Shown: positions 14,025 through 19,632 of the stretch, piece after piece | How positions within the stretch are numbered: the stretch's first letter is position 1 | Layout: every line of letters starts with the position of its first letter | Assembly: GCA_903928395.1 (NCBI GenBank) | Contig: CAIYQS010000174.1 | Coordinates: 1-19,632, forward strand | DNA from: an uncultured Actinomycetes bacterium | Lineage (GTDB): Bacteria; Actinomycetota; Actinomycetes; Nanopelagicales; Nanopelagicaceae | Direction of reading: 5' to 3' | Length of the DNA: 19,632 nucleotides | Made by a program: the position numbers and the translations under genes | The notes under the pieces: model-generated | Seen by the model: only the letters and a program-made list of their open reading frames with translations | What the model was told of the DNA's origin: nothing | The model's database searches: none

Positions 14025-15158
14025 TTGAAAATCATCAGCGTAGAACCGATTCCCGTCGCCTATCCAGAGCCGAACGATTTCCAGGCAGAGCGCTATTTGT
14101 GCCTCGTCAAAATCACTGATGATCAAGGCAATGTGGGTTGGGGCGAGTGCATTACCCAGTTCAAGGAGGCGAACTTTGCTACCGCCGCGCTCATAGACGG
14201 GTTGTCAGAATTGATCATCGGTAAGAATCCGATCCTAAACAATTCCATCTGGAATGAGATTAAGGAACGCATGTGGTGGTACGGATATCGAGGGGGTATC
14301 GCCTCTTATGCGCTTTCTGCGATCGATATCGCTCTTTGGGATCTCCGTGGAAAAAACCTAGGCCTCAGCCTTCTTGAAATGTTAGGTGGTCCAGTCCACG
14401 AGAAGTTACCCGCAATCGCTTCTGGCCATGCCCACGATTCCTCAATTCCGAAAATGGCGGAGCAGGCGCAAGAATGGCTTAGCGCTGGCTTACAAGGGAT
14501 GAAGGTTGGCTTCGGCAAGCGCGGTGACGCGCACTTGGGTTATGAACATGATCGCGATGTTGAATATGTTCACGCAATGCGTGAGGCCATTGGAGCTGAT
14601 AAGAAGCTGATGATCGACCTCGGATACGCAATCAAGTGGGACATCGCAACAGCAGTTAAGCGAGTGCAAGCTTTTGATGAAGATAATATTGATTGGATTG
14701 AAGAACCACTTGGTGCTTGGAATCCCGAGGGTTATCGAACTTTACGCTCAAAATCAAAGTGCCTAATAGCCTATGGAGAGCGAGAGTGGAACGTTGCTGG
14801 ATATGAAGCAATCCTTGAAACTGGAACTTGCGATGTATTTGGAATTGATCCAGGTCGCGTTGAAGGCATCACCGGTTTTACAAAGATTGTTTCGAGGATC
14901 GAGTCACATCGACGAACTGCAAATGCCCATGCCTGGTCATCAGCGATTGTCTCCGCGGCTTCGATTGCGGTGAGCTTCACAAGTTCGGCATTTAAACTCT
15001 TTGAATTTAAGCCGTTGCCCAATCCAATGCAGAACGAGCTAGTTACACAACCTTTGGAACATGTCGATGGCTGGGTTTATCCTCCGCTCGGCAAACCGGG
15101 ATTGGGAATCGAAGTAATCGACGAGGTCGTTGATCGCTATCGGCAAATAAAGCTCTAA
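14025..15158 (+). CDS. Second enolase-superfamily (mandelate racemase/muconate lactonizing type) enzyme
   Basis: This 377-residue protein is only distantly like the enolase-superfamily gene at 5352. The metal ligands are D198 (MIDLGY), E226 (WIEEP) and E252 (YGERE); H302 (NAHAW) and D275 (GIDPGR) give a His-Asp dyad. At the barrel-strand position of the K-x-K motif it reads K160-V-G162, so the second lysine is absent and H302 is the clear base. Such a layout is seen in several acid-sugar dehydratase groups, and the segment around MKVGFGKRGDAHLGYE recalls an uncharacterised subgroup. It may act on a different stereoisomer or later intermediate than the first enzyme. The start is TTG at 14025-14027 with GGGGG six bases upstream. 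Its stop overlaps the convergent CoA-transferase stop by four bases (CTAA). Confidence 0.83.
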   Translation: MKIISVEPIPVAYPEPNDFQAERYLCLVKITDDQGNVGWGECITQFKEANFATAALIDGLSELIIGKNPILNNSIWNEIKERMWWYGYRGGIASYALSAIDIALWDLRGKNLGLSLLEMLGGPVHEKLPAIASGHAHDSSIPKMAEQAQEWLSAGLQGMKVGFGKRGDAHLGYEHDRDVEYVHAMREAIGADKKLMIDLGYAIKWDIATAVKRVQAFDEDNIDWIEEPLGAWNPEGYRTLRSKSKCLIAYGEREWNVAGYEAILETGTCDVFGIDPGRVEGITGFTKIVSRIESHRRTANAHAWSSAIVSAASIAVSFTSSAFKLFEFKPLPNPMQNELVTQPLEHVDGWVYPPLGKPGLGIEVIDEVVDRYRQIKL

Positions 15159-16288
15159 CGCATAATTCTCGGAGCACTTTTTCTGATTGGTGGTCGAACT
15201 CCATTTATGCGGAGTGGTATCGCTGGGATAAGCGCCACTTTCGAATCTGGATCAGGATTTGCCAGCAGCATATCTAACTCATATGCCTGTGGGTCATTGA
15301 GCAAATCTTCTGGAAGTCTTAACGCATCCACCGGAACTCCACCCTTCCCAAGTTTTTCAACCCAAAAGCCGACCGACTGGTTAATAAGCGCGCTCTCAAT
15401 TTCGGAGTTCAAAATTTCGCGATTGCACACTCGACTCTCATTCGTGCTAAACCTTGAATCTTCAAAAAGCTCTGGGCGATCAATGAGTTCGGTCATCCTT
15501 TTGAAGACAATATCGCTTCCAACTCCTATGCACACTCGCCCATCCAATGCTTGAAACAATCCGTAGGGTGAAAATGTTGGATGAGCTGCTCCGACTCTTC
15601 GTGATGGCTCTCGAGATATTTGAAAGCTAGATAAGTGATAGCTCACCCAAGTAACTCCCGTCTCATACAACGAGGTTTCAATGATGCTGCCCTCACCAAA
15701 TCGCTCTCGCTTAACCAACGCGGCAAGCACTCCAAGTGCTAGCCACGTCCCAGCACCCATGTCCAACACGGAAACGCCAGTACGAACGGGTTCTCCACCG
15801 GCTTCACCCGTAATAGCCATAATTCCAGTTCGAGCTTGGATGGTTGCGTCATACCCAGGGCGATTGGCATCTTCACCAACTTGGCCGTATGAAGATAAAT
15901 TCCCAACAATCAAATTTGGAAATTCTACTCGCATAATTTCTGGCGTTAAGCCAAGTTCAATAAGTTGATGAGGAAGGAAATTGGAGATAAACACATCTGC
16001 GTTTTCCAAAAGGTCATGAAAGGTGGTTCGCCCTGACACAGATTTAAGATCTACAGTAATCAGATCCTTGTTGCGATTTACAATATGGAAATAAGCTGAA
16101 CGAGAGTCATCAAGCGGGACCATAGACCTGGCAGGATCACCCTGTGGTCGCTCCACCTTGATGACATCAGCACCCAAGTCTCCAAGTATTGCACCCCCAA
16201 AAGGACCTGCAATATTGGATGTAGCGTCAATCACTTTGATTCCGCGAAGTGGCATCTCACCCATCAACGGATCCACATTAAGCTCCAT
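15155..16288 (-). CDS. Class III CoA-transferase (CaiB/BaiF, formyl-CoA transferase family)
   Basis: The product (377 residues from the ATG at 16286-16288) matches the family III CoA-transferases. It begins with the standard LRGIKVIDATSNIAGP segment and GDLGADVIKVERPQGDPAR, then shows NRNKD, VDLKS and LLENADVFISNF. The catalytic aspartate is in RPGYDATIQARTG (D147 in this numbering). These enzymes move CoA between short organic acids such as formate/oxalate, succinate/malate or mesaconate. Here it may activate a carboxylic acid formed by the dehydratases, or recycle CoA for the facing E1/lipoyl and CitE-like genes. A TTG four codons upstream (16300) is an alternative start, and an internal ATG nearer LRGIKV is also possible; none has a strong ribosome site. 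It is divergent from the E1 beta gene, with an operator between them. Confidence 0.87.
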   Translation of the reverse strand: MELNVDPLMGEMPLRGIKVIDATSNIAGPFGGAILGDLGADVIKVERPQGDPARSMVPLDDSRSAYFHIVNRNKDLITVDLKSVSGRTTFHDLLENADVFISNFLPHQLIELGLTPEIMRVEFPNLIVGNLSSYGQVGEDANRPGYDATIQARTGIMAITGEAGGEPVRTGVSVLDMGAGTWLALGVLAALVKRERFGEGSIIETSLYETGVTWVSYHLSSFQISREPSRRVGAAHPTFSPYGLFQALDGRVCIGVGSDIVFKRMTELIDRPELFEDSRFSTNESRVCNREILNSEIESALINQSVGFWVEKLGKGGVPVDALRLPEDLLNDPQAYELDMLLANPDPDSKVALIPAIPLRINGVRPPIRKSAPRIMR

Positions 16289-16303
16289 TCGGCTCGCCAA
16301 CTA

Positions 16304-16331
16304 TTGACTTAGTTTTGCACATGTGTAGAAT
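16304..16331 (+). promoter_or_regulatory. Promoter of the E1 beta/E1 alpha/lipoyl operon
   Basis: TTGACT at 16304-16309 and TAGAAT at 16326-16331 are separated by 16 bases. The operator starts one base after the -10. The -35 to operator distance (29 bases) is identical to that of the promoter at 5286. Confidence 0.6.
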
Positions 16332-16332
16332 A

Positions 16333-16344
16333 GCAAACGTTTCC
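16333..16344. promoter_or_regulatory. LacI-type operator, copy 4 (imperfect)
   Basis: GCAAACGTTTCC differs from the perfect palindrome at the second base. It keeps AAACGTTT and the same position relative to the -10 as copy 2, so it probably binds the same regulator less tightly. It lies between the divergent CoA-transferase and E1 beta genes. Confidence 0.7.
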
Positions 16345-16387
16345 ATAGGTTATTTTGGCTACTTTTCTTAAATGGCGAGGAGCAATT

Positions 16388-17395
16388 GTGGCAGATATGC
16401 GAGTGCGACAGGCCATCGTGCAGGCACTTTCAGACGAGATGTCTGAAGATCCAAACGTCATACTTTTTGGCGAGGATATCGCAGCTGCTGAAGGTCCCTT
16501 TAAAACTTCAGAAGGCTTGCTCGATAAGTTTGGTCCAGAGCGTGTTCGCGATACACCAATCTCTGAGATGGCATTTACAGGTGCCGCAGTTGGTGCAGCG
16601 ATGATGGGCATGCGTCCCGTCATTGAAATCATGTTTATGGAATTCCTTGGAGTTGCGTTAGATCAGTTGGTTACTGAAGCAGCAAAGATGCATTACCTAA
16701 GCCATGGTGAGTACAGCGTTCCTATGGTTGTTCGGGCATCTAATGCATCTGGCCTAGGTTTTGGTTCGCAACATTCTCAAACTTTGGAAAATTGGGTTGT
16801 CGCTACACCTGGTCTTAAAGTAGTAACGTTAAGCGATGCACAATCGGCATATTCACTACTACGCGCCGCAATTCGTGAACCGAATCCAGTTATGTTCCTC
16901 GAACCTCGTATTCTCTATGCAGAGCGAGGCCCGGTTGATACATCAATAAAGTTGGAAATTGGAAAAGCGCGACTTATTCAAGGCGGAAACGACGTAACAA
17001 TGGTTGCTATGGGCAACATGGTTAATGTTGCAAAACAAGCAGCAAAACAGAGCTCACTGTCATGTGAAATCATCGACCTTTCAACCCTAGTTCCTTGGGA
17101 TCGTCAAACGGTGTTAGCATCCGTTAAAAAAACCAAGAGATTAATTGTTGTAGAAGAAGCGCCACTTAGCGGTGGCTGGGGAAGCGAGATAGTCGCAGAA
17201 GTTACTTCCAACTTATTTACAGAGTTAATCGCGCCACCGATTCGAATCACTACGCCGGATACTCCTGTGCCCTTCAGCGGAGTTTTGGAGGCAAAGTTCA
17301 CTCCGGCACCTGATGATGTGACCCGTCAGCTCAAGTATTTGGTTGAAACTAATCAGGCCCCGAAACCTTGGTGGGTAATGGCGGGACTTCACTAA
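16388..17395 (+). CDS. 2-oxoacid dehydrogenase E1 component, beta subunit (pyruvate/acetoin type)
   Basis: The 335-residue protein is a thiamine-diphosphate-dependent E1 beta subunit. It shows MRVRQAIVQALSDEM (4-18), VILFGEDIAAAEGPFKTSEGL (25-44 region), the cofactor-activating glutamate E60 in DTPISEMAF, the GSQHSQTLENW loop (126-136) with H129, and the C-terminal transketolase-like domain with EEAPLSGGWGSEI. With the alpha subunit it decarboxylates a 2-oxo acid and transfers the acyl group to a lipoyl arm. The GTG at 16388-16390 has GAGGAG five bases upstream; a longer frame from a TTG at 16355 lacks a ribosome site and adds a non-family leader. The beta gene precedes the alpha gene, the reverse of the usual order, and their stop and start overlap (TAATG). 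The substrate is not defined; pyruvate, acetoin or a sugar-derived 2-oxo acid are possible. Confidence 0.87.
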   Translation: MADMRVRQAIVQALSDEMSEDPNVILFGEDIAAAEGPFKTSEGLLDKFGPERVRDTPISEMAFTGAAVGAAMMGMRPVIEIMFMEFLGVALDQLVTEAAKMHYLSHGEYSVPMVVRASNASGLGFGSQHSQTLENWVVATPGLKVVTLSDAQSAYSLLRAAIREPNPVMFLEPRILYAERGPVDTSIKLEIGKARLIQGGNDVTMVAMGNMVNVAKQAAKQSSLSCEIIDLSTLVPWDRQTVLASVKKTKRLIVVEEAPLSGGWGSEIVAEVTSNLFTELIAPPIRITTPDTPVPFSGVLEAKFTPAPDDVTRQLKYLVETNQAPKPWWVMAGLH

Positions 17396-18387
17396 TGACT
17401 AATTCGATTTCTCGCCGCTCGGAAATTCGCAGCAATGAACTTGCATGGTATGAACGAATGCTTGAGATACGCGAGTTTGAGAACCAAGTAAATGCCCTCT
17501 TTGCCTCCGGATCCATTCGAGGCACAACACATTTGTGCAATGGCCAAGAAGCACTAGATATCGCCATCGCATCACTTCTTCGTAACGATGACGTAGTTGC
17601 AGCCACCTACCGCAGCCATGGAATTGCACTTGCACTAGGACTCACCCCTCACTCAGTTTTGGCAGAAATTATGGGTAAGGCAACGGGTTGTGCAGGCGGG
17701 GTTGGTGGTTCTATGCACCTTTGCGATAAGTCTGTCGGTTTGCTTCCTACATCTGCGATTATCGGGGGCGGTATGCCTATTGCCGCGGGTGCAGCACTAA
17801 GCTTTCAGATCCGAAAACAGGATCGTGTTGCGCTCGCGCTCTTTGGAGATGGATCCACGAATATCGGTTCCTTCCATGAGTCGATGAATTTAGCTTCGAT
17901 TTGGAAGCTGCCGGTGATCTATATTTGCGACAACAATGTTTACGGAGAATATTCCAGAATCAATCTAACGACTCCCATTGAAGACCTCCATATTCGCGCC
18001 GAGAGCTATGCGATGCCTCATGAGAAAGTTGATGGAATGAGCGTATACACGCTTCGTGAAGCGCTGGAACGTGCAATCGAACGGGCACGGTCAGGGGGTG
18101 GGCCAACATTCATCGAGGCAAAAACGTACCGCTTTGCTGGTCATTCACGGGCAGATCAAGCCCCATACCGTCCAGTAGGAGAGCTTGAAAGTTGGAAGAG
18201 TCGTGACCCGATTTTGGTTTTAGAAAATCAATTTAAGGAATCTGGCAAACTGACTGAAGATTCGATCGCCGCGAAAAAGATGGAGACCGAGAAACGGATT
18301 GCAGAAATTGTGCAAGAGGTGCAAAACGATCCAGAGCCTCTCGTAGGTGATATTTTTAAAAATATTTGGGCGGGGAGTAGATCATGA
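17395..18387 (+). CDS. 2-oxoacid dehydrogenase E1 component, alpha subunit (pyruvate/acetoin type)
   Basis: The protein of 330 residues starts with ATG overlapping the last base of the beta-subunit stop. It contains the E1 alpha pattern: REFENQVNALFASG (26-39), GQEALDIAIASLL, YRSHGIALALG (72-82), GGSMHLCDKSVG (104-115), IIGGGMPIAAGAAL (122-135), and the thiamine-diphosphate motif GDGSTN (151-156) ending at D179-NN (180-181). The spacing is canonical. The sequence feel (MHLCDK, IGGG, FHESMNLASIWKLPV) is nearer the acetoin/pyruvate group than the branched-chain group. Together with the beta subunit it should form the alpha2beta2 E1 enzyme. The next gene, a free lipoyl domain, overlaps its end by four bases, so the three are translationally coupled. 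Confidence 0.9.
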   Translation: MTNSISRRSEIRSNELAWYERMLEIREFENQVNALFASGSIRGTTHLCNGQEALDIAIASLLRNDDVVAATYRSHGIALALGLTPHSVLAEIMGKATGCAGGVGGSMHLCDKSVGLLPTSAIIGGGMPIAAGAALSFQIRKQDRVALALFGDGSTNIGSFHESMNLASIWKLPVIYICDNNVYGEYSRINLTTPIEDLHIRAESYAMPHEKVDGMSVYTLREALERAIERARSGGGPTFIEAKTYRFAGHSRADQAPYRPVGELESWKSRDPILVLENQFKESGKLTEDSIAAKKMETEKRIAEIVQEVQNDPEPLVGDIFKNIWAGSRS

Positions 18388-18620
18388 AGATGTCAATAAA
18401 GATGCCACGAGTTGGCGATACTGTTGACGAGGTCTACTTACTTGGATGGAGCAAGAAAGTAGGAGATAGCGTCATTGCAGGTGAGATGATCTGTGAAGTA
18501 GAAACCGACAAAGCAAATGTGGAAGTGCCTTCACCTGTCGCGGGAAAAATCACCGAACTGCTTTTTAATGATGGGGACACTATAAAGACTGGTGATGTAA
18601 TTGCCTCAGTAGAGTCTTAA
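18384..18620 (+). CDS. Stand-alone lipoyl (biotinyl/lipoyl-attachment) domain protein
   Basis: This complete 78-residue protein is a single lipoyl domain, from IKMPRVGDTVDEVYLLGW to IKTGDVIASVES. The lipoylated lysine is K43 in the beta-turn motif ETDKANVEV. An E2 acyltransferase would continue with a peripheral-subunit-binding domain and a catalytic core of several hundred residues; here the frame ends normally with TAA and the next gene is on the other strand. There is no sign of a frameshift: the DNA downstream codes for a CitE-like protein in the opposite direction. It probably accepts an acyl or reducing group from the E1 enzyme encoded just upstream (ATGA-type overlap of four bases). 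What takes the group next is not encoded here. Confidence 0.88.
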   Translation: MKMSIKMPRVGDTVDEVYLLGWSKKVGDSVIAGEMICEVETDKANVEVPSPVAGKITELLFNDGDTIKTGDVIASVES

Positions 18621-19441
18621 TTTTCTCTATTTTTGGCTATCCGTAACGAGGCTATATCGACCATTTGCCCGGAAATTCGTTCGCTTCCACCGTGCATCCC
18701 GCTGACGTCTAAATCTTGGCCAATCTCTTCATTAAAGATCGCAGTACACAACTCAATTTGATCAGGATGTATCAACCACTTTCCATCAGCACCTAAATTT
18801 CGCGCAGTCGTCGTTGATGAGATGAGAGATTGATCTTCAAGTATTACTGTGGGTCCGTCGTATACGTACTTGTGGTGTGCATGGCCGGCGATGATGATTT
18901 GCATGAGTGCATGGCGTAATAATTGGTGAATCTCATCTCCCCACAAATTACTAGATACGATTGGCACGCCGACACTGGCTAAGAAATCAAGGGGACCAAA
19001 GGAGAGTGCATTCACCCGAGGGTGGCTTGCTATTTCCGCAACATTGACAAGACCCAATGAGGTTTCAATTTGAACTTCAAAAGCTGTCATTTGTGGGAAT
19101 TCACGGATGCATTCTTCCAACATTTCTCTCGTATCAATTTTTGGTAACACTAATTGTTCATAGCAGTCAGCAAGCTCATTTAAGAAGGCAGCATCATGTT
19201 TAAAGTGGCTTGTGTGTAAGGAGTTAATACGTATTGCTTTTGGTTTGCCGTTAGATGTTGCAATGGCTTCAATATTTTCCCGAGCCACGGATTTATCTGC
19301 ATCAAGAACAGAATCCTCGAGGTCCAAGATTATTTGATCCGCCGATAAACTAAGTGCCTTCGCGATCATTTTCTGTGAAGAACCCGGAACGCATAATTTC
19401 GTTTTGTACCTAGGGGAATTTGCGATTTTGATTGGAGTCAT
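18617..19441 (-). CDS. CitE-like lyase (HpcH/HpaI aldolase/citrate lyase family)
   Basis: The 274-residue protein is a member of the citrate lyase beta/malyl-CoA lyase family. Landmarks are LCVPGSSQKMIAKAL (16-30), the ILDLEDSV strand (38-45) with K50 and R54 after it, R71 in IRINS, LPKID (99-103), the metal ligand E126 in VQIETSLGL, D152 in SFGPLDF, and the terminal GKWLIHPDQI. Typical members cleave or form acyl-CoA thioesters of 3-hydroxy acids (malyl-CoA, citramalyl-CoA, citryl groups). The 274-residue length fits stand-alone CitE-like enzymes. It starts with ATG, with AAGG six bases upstream, 22 bases after the hemolysin III gene on the same strand. It converges on the lipoyl gene with a 4-base overlap (TTAA). 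It could supply the C-C cleavage step of the pathway. Confidence 0.85.
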   Translation of the reverse strand: MTPIKIANSPRYKTKLCVPGSSQKMIAKALSLSADQIILDLEDSVLDADKSVARENIEAIATSNGKPKAIRINSLHTSHFKHDAAFLNELADCYEQLVLPKIDTREMLEECIREFPQMTAFEVQIETSLGLVNVAEIASHPRVNALSFGPLDFLASVGVPIVSSNLWGDEIHQLLRHALMQIIIAGHAHHKYVYDGPTVILEDQSLISSTTTARNLGADGKWLIHPDQIELCTAIFNEEIGQDLDVSGMHGGSERISGQMVDIASLRIAKNREN

Positions 19442-19463
19442 GAAATACCTTTTACATATGCCC

Positions 19464-19632
19464 TTAATTATGGTGATAAACGACTAATGCAGCGGCTATA
19501 AATTGAAGGACGAAGGCAGCTGCAGTTAAGGCGTGGAAGAGTTCATGGAAACCAAACCAGGTGCGCGAGAAGTTGGGTTTCTTGATGCCATATATCAACC
19601 CACCGAGTGAGTAACAGAGGCCACCGAGGGCA
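19464..19632 (-). CDS. Hemolysin III/YqfA-family membrane protein, C-terminal part (runs off the right edge)
   Basis: The minus-strand frame enters from the right edge and ends at the TAA at 19464-19466, giving 55 residues. It reads ALGGLCYSLGGLIYGIKKPN, then a short loop, FGFHELFHALTAAAFVLQF, and a final hydrophobic segment ending VYHHN. The G-G-x-x-Y-x-x-G-x-x-x-Y/K transmembrane helix followed by H-E-x-F-H is the C-terminal signature of the hemolysin III/progestin-adipoQ receptor (PAQR) family, whose H-x-x-x-H motif binds zinc. It is probably a core-genome neighbour marking the right end of the catabolic locus, although the CitE-like gene follows it so closely that they may share a transcript. 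Confidence 0.75.
   Translation of the reverse strand, partial: ALGGLCYSLGGLIYGIKKPNFSRTWFGFHELFHALTAAAFVLQFIAAALVVYHHN

Noticed and set aside
16355..16387. In-frame upstream extension of the E1 beta gene from a TTG at 16355
   Set aside because: No ribosome site precedes it and the added residues are not family-like; GTG at 16388 has GAGGAG five bases upstream.
18621..18635. T-rich stretch just after the lipoyl gene stop as a possible terminator
   Set aside because: No GC-rich hairpin precedes the T run, and the bases are coding for the end of the CitE-like protein on the other strand.
1..19632. Mobile-element, phage, CRISPR or RNA genes
   Set aside because: I looked for transposase motifs, regularly spaced repeats, tRNA-like cloverleaf ends and rRNA segments and saw none.

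Overview
The window is 19.6 kb of compact bacterial DNA of moderate G+C (by eye, mid to upper 40s percent). The gene content, frequent GTG/TTG starts and very short spacers fit a streamlined free-living actinobacterium of the freshwater acI/Nanopelagicales kind. This is a family-level impression, not a demonstrated placement. It holds 19 genes, 17 complete and 2 cut by the window ends. I see no rRNA, tRNA, CRISPR array, transposase or phage gene. No gene-free stretch exceeds 300 bases; the longest is 5138-5351 (214 bp), which carries the regulator promoter and the promoter/operator of the first dehydratase.

Layout. At the left, on the minus strand, are the start of a nitroreductase-family gene, a tartrate/D-malate-type decarboxylating dehydrogenase, and an L-rhamnose-mutarotase-family gene. 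Divergent from them is a Gfo/Idh oxidoreductase (+). Next comes a minus-strand pair, lacI-type regulator then MmgE/PrpD. A plus-strand operon follows: enolase-superfamily dehydratase, secreted sugar-binding protein, ABC ATPase, ABC permease and SDR. Then come an EamA-type transporter (-), a cytochrome P450 (+), an amidohydrolase_2 lactonase-like gene (-), a second enolase-superfamily gene (+), a class III CoA-transferase (-), a plus-strand module of 2-oxoacid dehydrogenase E1 beta, E1 alpha and a stand-alone lipoyl-domain protein, a CitE-like lyase (-), and the end of a hemolysin III-family gene (-).

How it works together (inference). The centre looks like an inducible non-phosphorylative pathway for a sugar or sugar acid. 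The substrate is imported by the ABC system, its anomers equilibrated by the mutarotase, it is oxidised by the SDR or Gfo/Idh enzyme, the lactone is opened by the amidohydrolase, and water is removed by the two enolase-superfamily enzymes. The TtuC-like enzyme, MmgE/PrpD protein, E1/lipoyl module, CoA-transferase and CitE-like lyase could take the resulting oxo or hydroxy acid to CoA-linked C-C cleavage. The P450 suggests a modified, perhaps O-methylated, substrate.

The regulatory logic is visible. Four of the five divergent intergenic regions carry a copy of a CG-centred palindrome (T)GGAAACGTTTCC(A), the usual type of LacI-family operator, and a LacI-family regulator is encoded in the middle. 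All five convergent gene junctions overlap by exactly 4 nt through a shared YTAR tetranucleotide that is a stop codon on both strands.
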